Counted from the stretch's first letter, positions 42,545-51,350 are shown. The stretch is DNA of 64,000 bases from an uncultured Acetatifactor sp. (GCA_910578215.1 CAJTPH010000015.1:1-64000); one strand, 5' to 3'. Numbers and translations are program-made. Notes: generated by a model not told the origin, from the sequence alone.

Positions 42545-43657
42545 ATGCATAGAAATAAACAAAAAAGGCAACAGGGAAAAGAGAATATGCGCCTGGAGCT
42601 ATGTCTCTGGACGCTGCTGTGCGTGTGCTCCATGGCGGTTATGCTGGTCTTTGCGGCGAATAAAACCATTGTGATTGCCAATGTTCCCTCCGATTTGACG
42701 GGCGACGACGCGCTGGCAGAGAGTAAACCACTGCAGGGAAATGCGCTTACTTTACAGAGGACCTCCGAGGGGAATGGAATATTTTACATTCCGCTGCCTA
42801 AGGGCGTCAAGGCGGAGAATGTTATGGTGGAAAACCATTACATTCACAGTGAATTGTGGCTGCGTATCGAGTGCGGAGATACGGGTTATTATGAAGAAAA
42901 TGCCCTGACGGGGGATATTGGTTTTATCAATGAAGGCAGCTGTGAGATTCAGGACAACGGTGTGCTGCTGAGGCTGAAAATGAACCGGGTAATGGAGTAC
43001 AGAAGCGCAATGAGGGGAAATTTGCTTGCGGTGGCATGCTATGCGCCCGGAGATCTGTACGACTATGTAGTGGTGCTGGACCCGGCTCCCGAAGACGGAG
43101 ACAGGGAGGCTATGGGCACGCAGGTGCAGACGGCGGATGCAGTGCTTTCCGTTGCCAGAATGGTTCAGAAAAAGCTGTCCCTTGAGGGGGTGCGGATTTA
43201 TTTGACACATGCGGAGGGCACAGAGCTTTCCAGGGAGGAAAGGCTGGCGCTGACGGAGCAGGTAGAAGCTGACCTCTATATTGGTATCGGTGTCTCCCGG
43301 GAGCAGGAGGCTCCTGAAAGGTATGGGATTTTGTGTTATTATAATCAGGAGTATTTTATACCTGATTTTGGCAATGTGCGTCTTGCGGATATATTGGCAA
43401 GAGAGGTTGCCACTGCTTCCAGCAACCGTGCGCTGGGGCTGGAGCCTGCCGCGGAGGACAGCCTGCTGGGGCAGATCAAGATTCCGGCGGCGAGGATCTC
43501 CGTGGGCTATCTTTCCAATCCGCGGGAGCGGGAGCTGCTGGGGCAGGAGAGCTATCAGGAAAAGCTGGCGGACGGAATTCTGGCGGCACTGGCTAAGTCC
43601 TGTGAGGAGTTGGGGGATTTGAGATCCGTAAGAGCCGGGGAAGCTGATGTGCGCTGA
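42545..43657 (+). CDS. Membrane-anchored amidase_3 fold without zinc ligands
   Basis: A 370-residue protein with one N-terminal membrane helix (about 18-38), a region of about 130 residues unknown to me, and a C-terminal domain that follows N-acetylmuramoyl-L-alanine amidase type 3 in order and spacing. The active-site signature DPGHGG is here LDPAPEDGD, the second His motif SIHxN is IGIGVSRE, and the Glu before the FLSN loop is absent (ISVGYLSNPRERELL). All zinc ligands therefore appear lost and hydrolysis is unlikely; a binding or regulatory role is inferred. AAGGTAATA is the RBS; a start at 42587 is possible. Confidence 0.72.
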   Translation: MHRNKQKRQQGKENMRLELCLWTLLCVCSMAVMLVFAANKTIVIANVPSDLTGDDALAESKPLQGNALTLQRTSEGNGIFYIPLPKGVKAENVMVENHYIHSELWLRIECGDTGYYEENALTGDIGFINEGSCEIQDNGVLLRLKMNRVMEYRSAMRGNLLAVACYAPGDLYDYVVVLDPAPEDGDREAMGTQVQTADAVLSVARMVQKKLSLEGVRIYLTHAEGTELSREERLALTEQVEADLYIGIGVSREQEAPERYGILCYYNQEYFIPDFGNVRLADILAREVATASSNRALGLEPAAEDSLLGQIKIPAARISVGYLSNPRERELLGQESYQEKLADGILAALAKSCEELGDLRSVRAGEADVR

Positions 43658-43743
43658 AGTGCACGGAGAGGCATAAATTAGAAGGGAAAGAGCTTTCAAA
43701 TAATTGAATGAATGCGCGCTGAAGCGTACAGAGAGGTGTTAAT

Positions 43744-44343
43744 ATGATTTTTGCTACGGGAAATGCGGGGAAGATGAAGGAGATCCGGAGGATTATGGCA
43801 GACACCGGCATGGAGATTCTGTCCATGAAGGAAGCCGGGATTTGGCCGGAGATTCAGGAGGATGGCGGTACCTATGAGGAAAATGCGCTGATTAAGGCGA
43901 GGGCGGTGGCGGCGCTTACCGATACGCTGGTGCTTGCAGATGATTCCGGGCTGGAGGTTGACTGGCTGGACAGGGAGCCGGGAATACATTCGGCAAGGTA
44001 CATGGGGGAGGATACGCCCTACAGTGTGAAAAACGCAGATATAATTGCCCGGCTGGAGGGAGTGCCGGAGGAGAAACGCACGGCAAGATTTGTCTGCGCC
44101 ATTGCCGCCGTTTTTCCCGACGGCAGGGAGCTCACGGTGCGCGCGGCAATAGAGGGCAGGATCGGCTATGAGGAAAGGGGCGGCAACGGCTTTGGCTATG
44201 ACCCGATTTTTTATGTGCCTGAATTACATAAAACCACAGCGGAGCTTACGGAGGATGAAAAAAATCAGGTGAGCCACAGAGGCAGGGCGCTGCGGCTTAT
44301 GAAAGAGGAACTGAAAAAATATGAAGGTATTAATTGTCAGTGA
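43744..44343 (+). CDS. rdgB: XTP/dITP diphosphatase (RdgB/HAM1 family)
   Basis: A 199-residue house-cleaning enzyme that hydrolyses non-canonical purine triphosphates. Motifs are ATGNAGKMKEI at the N-terminus, LADDSGLEVDWL, and GGNGFGYDPIFYVPE with SHRGRALR near the end. RBS AGAGAGGTG. Its stop overlaps the next gene by 23 bases, a conserved pairing with a YfcE-type phosphodiesterase in Firmicutes. Confidence 0.96.
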   Translation: MIFATGNAGKMKEIRRIMADTGMEILSMKEAGIWPEIQEDGGTYEENALIKARAVAALTDTLVLADDSGLEVDWLDREPGIHSARYMGEDTPYSVKNADIIARLEGVPEEKRTARFVCAIAAVFPDGRELTVRAAIEGRIGYEERGGNGFGYDPIFYVPELHKTTAELTEDEKNQVSHRGRALRLMKEELKKYEGINCQ

Positions 44344-44794
44344 CACGCACAGAAAAAACGAAAATTATATTGAAACGGTACGCAGGCAGCATCCGGATCT
44401 GGTCGTTCACTGCGGGGATACAGGAGGATCGGAAGACGTGCTTGAGGCGGCGGACTGCCCCGTTAAGATCGTGCTGGGAAACAATGATTTCTTTTCGTAC
44501 CTGCCAAGGGAGCTGGATTTGGTAATCGGACCCTACAGGGTGTGGGTGACACACGGACATAATTATTATGTAAATATGGGAGTGGAAAATATTAAGCGGG
44601 AGGCGGTTGCGCGCGGTGCGGATATTGTACTGTTCGGGCATACCCACAGGCCGCTGATAGACATCGGCGAAAATATAATTGCAGTGAATCCGGGCAGCAT
44701 CTCTTATCCGAGACAGGAGGGCAGAAGACCCTCCTATGCGCTGATGGAGCTGGACGACGGGGAAAAGGCGCATTTTACCATAAAATATCTGTAA
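44321..44794 (+). CDS. YfcE/MJ0936-family metallophosphodiesterase
   Basis: A 157-residue two-metal phosphoesterase. Ligands are visible in SDTHR, HCGDTGG, GNND, THGH and FGHTHRP. It overlaps the 3' end of the XTP/dITP diphosphatase gene, so they are translationally coupled. Physiological substrate unknown. Confidence 0.93.
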   Translation: MKVLIVSDTHRKNENYIETVRRQHPDLVVHCGDTGGSEDVLEAADCPVKIVLGNNDFFSYLPRELDLVIGPYRVWVTHGHNYYVNMGVENIKREAVARGADIVLFGHTHRPLIDIGENIIAVNPGSISYPRQEGRRPSYALMELDDGEKAHFTIKYL

Positions 44795-44799
44795 AATTC

Positions 44800-44829
44800 T
44801 TGACAATATAAATGAGAGTGCTATATACT
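44800..44829 (+). promoter_or_regulatory. Sigma-A promoter of tRNA-Pro
   Basis: TTGACA (44800-44805), 18 bases, TATACT (44824-44829), 19 bases before the tRNA. Confidence 0.7.
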
Positions 44830-44848
44830 AAATTTTAGCGTATTGTCT

Positions 44849-44923
44849 CGGGGTGTGGCTCAGCTTGGCTAGAGCGCCTGGTTTGGGACCAGGAGGCCGC
44901 AGGTTCGAATCCTGTCACCCCGA
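44849..44923 (+). tRNA. tRNA-Pro (anticodon TGG)
   Basis: A 75-base cloverleaf with acceptor CGGGGTG/CACCCCG, anticodon loop TTTGGGA in CCTGG/CCAGG, T-loop TTCGAAT and discriminator A. CCA is not encoded. TTTTTT follows at once. Just downstream lies a truncated ABC gene, so this tRNA may mark a past integration site. Confidence 0.96.
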
Positions 44924-44961
44924 TTTTTTATAGCTACGAGCCGGGCGGGTCCGGCAATGGG

Positions 44962-44998
44962 AACGGCTGTGGGGAGCTTGCTCACCGACAGCCGTTTT
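44962..44998 (+). terminator. Hairpin with T tail after tRNA-Pro
   Basis: AACGGCTGT (44962-44970) pairs with ACAGCCGTT (44988-44996), with a further imperfect stem closing on GAGC-TT-GCTC, then TTTT. It has the same CTTG loop as other palindromes in the window. Confidence 0.65.
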
Positions 44999-45011
44999 CG
45001 TTGTTGGACAC

Positions 45012-45560
45012 ATGCGGCGACAGCCGCAAAGCGAGGAAAGCCGCAGGCTTTTCGACCTGTACCCGGCGGACTTGAGCCAGCGTTTCTGGCTCATTATTTA
45101 TGACAATAGAAAACTCGCAAAGCGTGATTTCTATTGTATGTTTATTCTGTACATTCTAATCTGTCTTTTTGTCGAATGCATACCTGGAAGATGCGGGAAA
45201 GGGCATCTGCGCGGCGGCTGTACTTCCCCTGTTTTATCAGGAGGTCAATGGCAGCGGATAAGCTTTGCGCGTTTATTGTATAAACAGTGTGATATTGTTA
45301 TTTTGGACGAGTCCACTGCCAGTATGGACCCGTTGGCAGAACGGGACCTGTATTGTGAGATTAAGAACATTTTTCGAGATAAAATAATCATTCTGGTTTC
45401 GCATCGACTTACCAGTGTTGGTATTGCAGATAAGATTATATTCTTAGAAGAAGGAATAGTAACAGGCTTTGACACACATGAAGCCCTCTTGCGCAGTTGT
45501 GCATCCTATAAATCCATGATGGCGGTTCAACAAGCAATATCGGAAGGAGGATCGTATTGA
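45012..45560 (+). pseudogene. 5'-truncated ABC transporter ATPase
   Basis: The readable 182-codon frame holds only the second half of an ABC ATPase: signature LSGGQWQRISFAR, Walker B VILDESTASMDP, switch His in LVSHRL and the usual C-terminal tail. Walker A, the Q-loop and any membrane domain are missing. The first about 55 codons are unrelated, partly derived from a palindromic repeat at 45020-45054 (GGAAAGCCGCAGGCTTTTCG). Base composition is more A+T-rich than around it. It is probably the remnant of a peptide or bacteriocin exporter left by deletion. Confidence 0.8.
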
Positions 45561-45713
45561 GACGCATTTTGCTGTTCGGCCAACAGGGGAATATTAAACT
45601 ATTTATCGTTGTAAGGATTGGTATGGTATTTTCGGACAAAACTGTGCAAGCAGGAACAGGACTTTCAATGTATGATGCGCTATAATCAGTGCATACAAGG
45701 AGGGCTGAACAAG

Positions 45714-46613
45714 GTGTTGATACAGCTTATACAGCAGGCAATATGCTATTTGGAGGAACATATTTATGAAGACATAAGCTACGCGGAGGTTGCGGAAAGC
45801 GTGCATATGTCAAGCTACAATTTTCATCGGGCATTCAGTTTTATCGTGGGAATGACGGCTAATGAATACCTTCGGAAAAGGCGTCTCACATTAGCTGCGA
45901 GGGAACTGCAGACAACGGATATTTCGGTGATCGATGCGGCATACAAATATGGTTATGATTCGCCGGAAAGCTTTTCCAAAGCGTTTTCCCGATTTCATGG
46001 CTCGACTCCAAAGCAGGCAAAGCAAAAGGGCACAAGACTTCATTTGTTTAATCCGCTTGTAATAAAAATTATATTGGAAGGCGGTAGTATTATGGATTAC
46101 AGAATCGAACAAAGAGAGAGCCGGCAGTTTGTCGCATTGGTAAAAGCATTTCCGAATGAAATCGTCAATGATGACAGTGACCACAGCATCCCTGACTTTT
46201 GGACGGAATGCTCCGAGAAAAATCTTATTGAGCCCATGCGGCTGCTTCGCGCAGAGGGCAAACGAGATCTGTACGGCTTGTGCAGTCCTGCAAAGGACAG
46301 CGAAGCCAGCTTCAACTACGGTATCGGTATCTTAGTCGATGAGGACACCGATGTATCAAAATTGGATGACTTTTTGAAAAACGGTTATTCTCTTTGGCAT
46401 ACAGAGCCGGCCGACTATGCGGTTTTTAAATGCTTTGGTTCCGACGGCAGCTGCCTGGGTGAAACGTGGAGCAGATTTTTCAGGGAATTTGTTCCGCAGA
46501 CGGGTTATACGCAAACGGACGATACGGACTATGAAATATATTTTGAAAAGGGTGAAACCGGGCTGTTCTGCGAGCTGTGGGTTCCGGTGAGGCAGATTAC
46601 CGCAAATTTGTAG
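45714..46613 (+). CDS. AraC-family regulator with GyrI-like effector domain
   Basis: A 299-residue Rob/SoxS-like activator. Two helix-turn-helix units lie in residues 1-105 (YAEVAESVHMSSYNFHRAFSF and AAYKYGYDSPESFSKAFSRFHG), followed by a GyrI/BmrR-type ligand-binding domain (about 130-299). The GTG at 45714 (or TTG at 45717) follows AAGGAGGG; the longer frame lacks an RBS. Such proteins respond to drugs or cationic compounds. It sits between the ABC remnant and a GNAT enzyme in a low-GC patch, which suggests acquisition as a block. Confidence 0.88.
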   Translation: MLIQLIQQAICYLEEHIYEDISYAEVAESVHMSSYNFHRAFSFIVGMTANEYLRKRRLTLAARELQTTDISVIDAAYKYGYDSPESFSKAFSRFHGSTPKQAKQKGTRLHLFNPLVIKIILEGGSIMDYRIEQRESRQFVALVKAFPNEIVNDDSDHSIPDFWTECSEKNLIEPMRLLRAEGKRDLYGLCSPAKDSEASFNYGIGILVDEDTDVSKLDDFLKNGYSLWHTEPADYAVFKCFGSDGSCLGETWSRFFREFVPQTGYTQTDDTDYEIYFEKGETGLFCELWVPVRQITANL

Positions 46614-46635
46614 ACTGTATAAGGGGGGAAAGGGA

Positions 46636-47091
46636 ATGCTGTTTGAGCGCTTGAATCAGGATAATGTGGAGGAGTATATTGCTTATTTAAGGGAAGCAAT
46701 GAATGAGGAGCCTGATAATATGACCGCCGGGGAGGTGGATGAACAGGGCATAAGGAACAGAGTCTCAGACCCCTTTTATGCCGCAACCACGTCCATTCTT
46801 GCAAAAGAGGACGGCAGAGTGGTTGGACGGATCGAATATCATTTTTATGGCTGTATGCAGGACGGCTACCGGATGGCATATGTGGACTGGGTCTATGTCC
46901 GGAAGGCCTGCAGACACAGAGGAATCGCACAAATGCTGTTTTCGGAATTTGAAAAGGACTGTCTGCGGAATAATATAGACCAGTATTATTTGATCCGCGC
47001 CACAAATGAGGAAGCAGGCAGATTTTATGGAAAATTTCAGGATGTGGAGCTGAGCGATACGCCTTTACTGCGTAAATATCTGAAGCTGTGA
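46636..47091 (+). CDS. GNAT family N-acetyltransferase
   Basis: A 151-residue acetyltransferase. The acetyl-CoA segment VRKACRHRGIAQMLFSEFEKD and the late YLIRATNEEAGRFYGKFQ match the fold. RBS GGGGGGAAAGGG; 22 bases downstream of the AraC gene, so probably co-transcribed. Substrate unknown; resistance to an amine compound is possible given its neighbour. Confidence 0.88.
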   Translation: MLFERLNQDNVEEYIAYLREAMNEEPDNMTAGEVDEQGIRNRVSDPFYAATTSILAKEDGRVVGRIEYHFYGCMQDGYRMAYVDWVYVRKACRHRGIAQMLFSEFEKDCLRNNIDQYYLIRATNEEAGRFYGKFQDVELSDTPLLRKYLKL

Positions 47092-47197
47092 GCCGGTAGA
47101 AAAGTATAGTACAGACAGGCGTAAGCGGAGCTTAGGTCGGTTACTGGCAAATTGGCAGTAAAAAACCGAATATACATGTTTTTTTTGTGTACATTGT

Positions 47198-47238
47198 AAA
47201 AGCTGGAAGGTCAAAAAGGTAGACTTTCCGGCTTTTTT
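47198..47238 (+). terminator. Intrinsic terminator after the GNAT gene
   Basis: AAAAGCTGGAAGGTC (47198-47212) pairs with GACTTTCCGGCTTTT (47222-47236), 15 bp with two wobbles, then further T. It overlaps the -35 region of the next promoter. Confidence 0.85.
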
Positions 47239-47248
47239 AGTGTATAAT
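47220..47248 (+). promoter_or_regulatory. Sigma-A promoter of the FapA-like gene
   Basis: TAGACT (47220-47225), 17 bases, TATAAT (47243-47248), 43 bases before the ATG. The -35 lies in the stem of the upstream terminator. Confidence 0.6.
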
Positions 47249-47290
47249 ATATGAATCTCCATATTGATTTTAAGAAAGGAAAGCTTATTT

Positions 47291-49357
47291 ATGGATATAG
47301 ATGGAATTCTGCCTCAGGATGCAGATTATATAATGGCAGAAAATTCGGAATTTATGACAGAGCAGCGTCAGGAGATTCTTCTTGGAAAAGAGGAGGGACT
47401 GGATGTTGAGCTTTACTCCAATCCGGAACTGAACTGGCTTCAGATGGAGCAAATCCGTATGGGGATAAAGGATAAGGTGGATGTCTCGTCATACGCTGAT
47501 CCGTCGTACAGCTATGAAACAATGAAGCAGATAAGGCTTTCGATCTATTCGTCCTGCGATCTGACTCCTTATCTGGACAGGGGCTTTGTGGATGACGAAT
47601 TGGAGCAGATAAGGCTTGCGCTGGAGGATAACCTGCCTATTGACGTATGGCTGACGGATGATATGTATATGCAGCAGATATACGAGATCAGGATAGGGCT
47701 ATGCGAGAGTCTTGATGTTTCTGCATATGCCGATTCCAAATATAACTGGATGCAGATGCAGGAGATCCGTCTGGGTCTGGAGAAGAAGCTGAAGGTATCC
47801 CATTATACAAACAATCTGTTCAGCCACTGGCAGATGAAGGAGATCCGGCTGGGCTTGGAGGCGGGGCTGGACGTGACGCTTTATGCCAAGCTGATTTATT
47901 CCGGTACCGACATGAAAGAAAAACGTGAAAGTCTTTTAAAAGATAAAACCAACGTTTACATGGCGTCCGATAAACTGAGGAACGATGTTGCGTCCATGAC
48001 GAAGAAAGAATTCAGTATCTTTGTGGAGGATAACGGCAATAAGGTTTTTGGATTTATTCAATTGATTGCCGGCAATATGGTTACGGAGGACGATATTTAT
48101 GATGCGCTGAAAAAGAGGGGAATCGTGGTGGGAATCAAACGCGACGCCATTTCCTTTATGGTTCAGAAAAGGCGCATGAACGAGAAAATACTGATTGCCG
48201 AGGGAACGCCTGCAGAGGACGGCAAGAATGGCTGGTATGAATTTTTTGTACGTCTTGACCTGCCCCGTATTCCTGCGCCCCTTCCGGACGGTGGAGTGGA
48301 TTATGCCAATATAGAGGCATTTGAAATGGTGGAGGAGGGAGAGAGGCTGGCTGTTTACCATCCCGCCCAGAAGGGAATCGACGGGCAAAACGTTTTTGGC
48401 GAGGTCCTGCATGCCAATGCGGGGGTTGATAAAAAGCCGTTGAAAGGAAAAGGATTTATTATTGCGCCTGACGGAGTGACATATCTGGCTAAATTGAACG
48501 GAAAGTTTGAGTATCAAAACGGTCAGATCATAGTATCCAATATGCTTGTCGTAAATGAAGATGTGACGGCTGTCACGGGAAAGCTGGAGGTTGACGGCTC
48601 AGTATATGTTATCGGAAGCGTCTATTCGGGAGGATATATTTGGGCCAAGGGGGATATTGTCATCGAGCATAATGTGGAGGCGGGCAGGCTGATTGCAGGC
48701 GGAAATATTATGATCAAAAAGGGAAGCTGCTCCAAGAACGACTGTTTTATTGAGGCCAAGGGAGAGGTTTCCGGCAGCTTTTTTGAGGCCGCCAATATTG
48801 AGGCGGACGGCAATATAAAAGCGAATTATATTATGAACAGCAACATCAACACCATGGGAAAGGTGATCGTTTCCGGCAGCAAGGGTATGCTTCTTGGCGG
48901 CAAGGTCTGTGCGGTCAGAGGGATAGATACATTTAATCTCGGCAATAGATCCAATATAAAGACATTCCTGGAGGTGGGGCAAAACGCGCTGTATGACAGG
49001 AGACAGGAGCTTTTTGCTCAGAACAGACAGCGAATTTTAGACGAATTATTGATACTCGAGGAGCAGTGGCATAATATTCTTCAGGATCTTCCGGAGAATG
49101 AGGAGCAGGCGGAGCAGCTTATTAAGAAGCTCAATGCGGCGATTGTGACAAAGGATCATGAGCTGGCTGATCTGGATGCTGAGGCGTCTAAGCTTGCCAA
49201 TATAACGGAAAAGGATATGAAGGCTGTTATTGTCAGGGGTAACGCATATGAGGGCAGTACCATTGAGATCAATAAGATAAAGTATACCTTGGCGTCACAG
49301 GTTAGCAGAGTCATTTTTAAGCTTATACATAAGCAGGTTGCAATGGTTAGATTATAG
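47291..49357 (+). CDS. FapA (DUF342) protein with N-terminal 26-residue repeats
   Basis: A 688-residue soluble protein. Residues about 20-220 are seven full and one partial repeat of about 26 residues, consensus Q(M)xEIRLGLExxLDVSxYAD, the last repeats being the most regular. Similar repeats occur in proteins of Clostridial mobile elements. From about 290 to 600 it has the flagellar-assembly protein A/DUF342 fold, with the right-handed beta-helix (VDGSVYVIGSVYSGGYIWAKGD), then a coiled coil and small C-terminal domain. ATG at 47291 after AAAGGA. It sits 24 bases before an HD-GYP gene, so the two probably act together in signalling or surface control; there are no flagellar genes here. Confidence 0.88.
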   Translation: MDIDGILPQDADYIMAENSEFMTEQRQEILLGKEEGLDVELYSNPELNWLQMEQIRMGIKDKVDVSSYADPSYSYETMKQIRLSIYSSCDLTPYLDRGFVDDELEQIRLALEDNLPIDVWLTDDMYMQQIYEIRIGLCESLDVSAYADSKYNWMQMQEIRLGLEKKLKVSHYTNNLFSHWQMKEIRLGLEAGLDVTLYAKLIYSGTDMKEKRESLLKDKTNVYMASDKLRNDVASMTKKEFSIFVEDNGNKVFGFIQLIAGNMVTEDDIYDALKKRGIVVGIKRDAISFMVQKRRMNEKILIAEGTPAEDGKNGWYEFFVRLDLPRIPAPLPDGGVDYANIEAFEMVEEGERLAVYHPAQKGIDGQNVFGEVLHANAGVDKKPLKGKGFIIAPDGVTYLAKLNGKFEYQNGQIIVSNMLVVNEDVTAVTGKLEVDGSVYVIGSVYSGGYIWAKGDIVIEHNVEAGRLIAGGNIMIKKGSCSKNDCFIEAKGEVSGSFFEAANIEADGNIKANYIMNSNINTMGKVIVSGSKGMLLGGKVCAVRGIDTFNLGNRSNIKTFLEVGQNALYDRRQELFAQNRQRILDELLILEEQWHNILQDLPENEEQAEQLIKKLNAAIVTKDHELADLDAEASKLANITEKDMKAVIVRGNAYEGSTIEINKIKYTLASQVSRVIFKLIHKQVAMVRL

Positions 49358-49381
49358 AAATATAAAGGGGTATAGCAGAGG

Positions 49382-50479
49382 ATGTTGCGAGATAAATTAT
49401 TGATTCTTGAAAATGAAGACGAAAGCCGCAAAAAGCTAGCTGAAATTTTTCGGGATAAATATGAGATTCTTGAGGTTACAAATGAGAAAGACGGCTTGGA
49501 TCTGTTAAAGGAGCATGCCCAGTCCATTGCGGTCATTTTGGTGAATCTCATGATACCGGCGAAGAATAATTTTCAGGTGCTCAAGCGCCTGTGCGAAAAA
49601 AAGCTGGTCAGCCATATTCCGTTTATCATGCTGACAAATGACCAAACAGAGGAATATGAGAAAAAGGGGTACGAATACGGCATTGTAAGCTATATTAAAA
49701 AGCCCTTTCATCCGGATGCTGTTAAGCTGCTGGTGGATAATGTCGTCAATGAGTTTCAGCATAAAATCCAGCTTGAGGTTATGGTTAAGAAGCAGAACGA
49801 AAAACTCAAAAAGCAGAATGCCACGCTGAAGCTGATGATTGAAAAGCAAAAGAATGTGAATGAAGAACTGATAGAGGCTCTGAGCAACATTGTGGAATTC
49901 AGAAATCTGGAATCCAAGCAGCATATAAAGAGAATCCGTGAATTTACCGTATGTCTTGGAACAAGTATCATGAAGCTCTATCCGGAATATGAGCTTACGG
50001 AAGAAAAGCTTGCGCTTATTGGCCGTGCGTCCGCGCTTCATGATATCGGTAAAATTGTGATTCCGGATAATATTATTTTAAAAGCCAGTAAATTGACGGA
50101 GGATGAGTATGAAATCATAAAGTCCCATACTACCAAGGGCGCAGAAATAATAGGAAAGGTAATTAATCTGGACAGCGAAGAATTTTGTTCTTATGCGTAT
50201 GACATAGCCAGGCATCACCATGAAAAATATGACGGTAACGGCTATCCGGATGGCTTAAAGGGCGAGGCGATCAGCATTGCGGCTCAGATCGTGTCTCTGG
50301 TAGACGTATATGATGCGCTTACTTCAAAGCGCGTTTATAAAGCGGCGTACGATACCGAAAAGGCTTTTCAAATGATTATACACGGGCAGAGCGGTGTTTT
50401 TTCCCAGAAGATCCTGAGGGCCTTTACCGAGGTAAGGCAGGACTTTGAAGATATCGTGAAGAATTATTTTGATGAATAA
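49382..50479 (+). CDS. HD-GYP cyclic-di-GMP phosphodiesterase with unusual receiver
   Basis: A 365-residue protein. The receiver domain (about 1-125) keeps the fold and Lys (IKKPF), but the phosphoacceptor position is Asn55 (ILVNLMIPA) instead of Asp, so normal phosphorylation is not expected. After a coiled coil (about 130-165) comes an intact HD-GYP domain: ALHDIGK, KSHTTKGAEII, ARHHHEKYDGNGYPDGL and LVDVYDALTSKR. This should degrade cyclic-di-GMP. Control may come from the FapA-like neighbour. Confidence 0.92.
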   Translation: MLRDKLLILENEDESRKKLAEIFRDKYEILEVTNEKDGLDLLKEHAQSIAVILVNLMIPAKNNFQVLKRLCEKKLVSHIPFIMLTNDQTEEYEKKGYEYGIVSYIKKPFHPDAVKLLVDNVVNEFQHKIQLEVMVKKQNEKLKKQNATLKLMIEKQKNVNEELIEALSNIVEFRNLESKQHIKRIREFTVCLGTSIMKLYPEYELTEEKLALIGRASALHDIGKIVIPDNIILKASKLTEDEYEIIKSHTTKGAEIIGKVINLDSEEFCSYAYDIARHHHEKYDGNGYPDGLKGEAISIAAQIVSLVDVYDALTSKRVYKAAYDTEKAFQMIIHGQSGVFSQKILRAFTEVRQDFEDIVKNYFDE

Positions 50480-50550
50480 TACCTGCAGGGCTTCTGTGAT
50501 AATTTCGGAAACGGCGCACGGGCTTCGCGGTTCAAGGGGAGGAATTGGAA

Positions 50551-50796
50551 ATGCGCAGGATGGAGTTTAAGATGGAACGCTCCGGGCTTTTGGAGAAGGG
50601 GCAGAAAATTACGGTGACGGAGGGCCTGCTGCCCAGCAATTATTATTATATTATAGATCCGTCTCTGGCCATGTCGGCAAATATTCCCTTCCGCAGCAGG
50701 CTGAAAAGCCGCGAGGGTATTGTAGCGGATATTGTGGAGAATTCCAGAGGCTTCTATGTGACGGCGGAGTTTGACGAGCCGGATGTGGACGGGTGA
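50551..50796 (+). CDS. Small conserved-looking hypothetical protein
   Basis: An 81-residue soluble protein with good RBS (GGGGAGGAATTGG) before the ATG at 50551. Sequence is beta-rich in appearance (QKITVTEGLLPSNYYYIIDP, RGFYVTAEFDEPD). I do not recognise the family. It lies between the HD-GYP and RidA genes on the same strand. Confidence 0.65.
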   Translation: MRRMEFKMERSGLLEKGQKITVTEGLLPSNYYYIIDPSLAMSANIPFRSRLKSREGIVADIVENSRGFYVTAEFDEPDVDG

Positions 50797-50846
50797 CGGA
50801 ATATCAGGGCCTGCACTACAAAAAAACAAGAAAAGAGGACAAGACT

Positions 50847-51221
50847 ATGCTACAGAAAATTTCAACGGACAAGGCTCCCGCGGCTATCGGACCCTATTCA
50901 CAGGCAATTGTGGCAAACGGCATGCTGTTTGCGTCTGGTCAGATACCCATTAACCCTGCCACGGGGAACGTGGAGGGGGACGATATCATTGCGCAGACGG
51001 AGCTTGTGTGCAAAAACATCGGCGCGCTGCTTGCTGAGGCGGGAACGGATTATACCAGGGTTGTAAAGACCGGCTGCTTCCTGGCGGATATGGGGGATTT
51101 TGCCGCTTTTAACGAGGTGTATGCAAAATACTTTACGGAGAAGCCTGCAAGAAGCTGTGTGGCCGTAAAGACGCTTCCTAAGAACGTGCTGTGTGAGATC
51201 GAGGTGATAGCGGCAGTTTAA
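50847..51221 (+). CDS. ridA: RidA family enamine/imine deaminase
   Basis: A 124-residue YjgF/YER057c/UK114 protein that hydrolyses reactive 2-aminoacrylate-type intermediates of PLP enzymes. KAPAAIGPYSQAIVANG, FASGQIPINPATG, the substrate-binding Arg in EKPARSCVAV and LPKNVLCEIEVIA are all in place. ATG at 50847 after AAGAGGAC. Confidence 0.95.
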   Translation: MLQKISTDKAPAAIGPYSQAIVANGMLFASGQIPINPATGNVEGDDIIAQTELVCKNIGALLAEAGTDYTRVVKTGCFLADMGDFAAFNEVYAKYFTEKPARSCVAVKTLPKNVLCEIEVIAAV

Positions 51222-51350
51222 CAAAAAGAAATGATTGGGAATACTGCGGAATTTAAATACATAAATTCATGATTTTGGCGAACACTAACCGTAAGCAGAA
51301 AATTGCCGCGCAGCGGCGGAAATAAATGTTCGGTAAAGGAGACAAGCCAT

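Noticed and set aside
45012..45180. Genuine N-terminus of the ABC ATPase fragment
   Set aside because: The encoded residues do not resemble Walker A or a membrane domain and partly come from a palindromic repeat.
47092..47290. Cyclic-di-GMP riboswitch before the FapA/HD-GYP pair
   Set aside because: The context is tempting, but the GEMM core motifs are absent; the region holds a plain terminator and promoter.
51240..51335. Sigma-G promoter before spoVAE
   Set aside because: The best candidate (ACATA, 17 bases, AACACTA) mismatches the consensus at several key positions.
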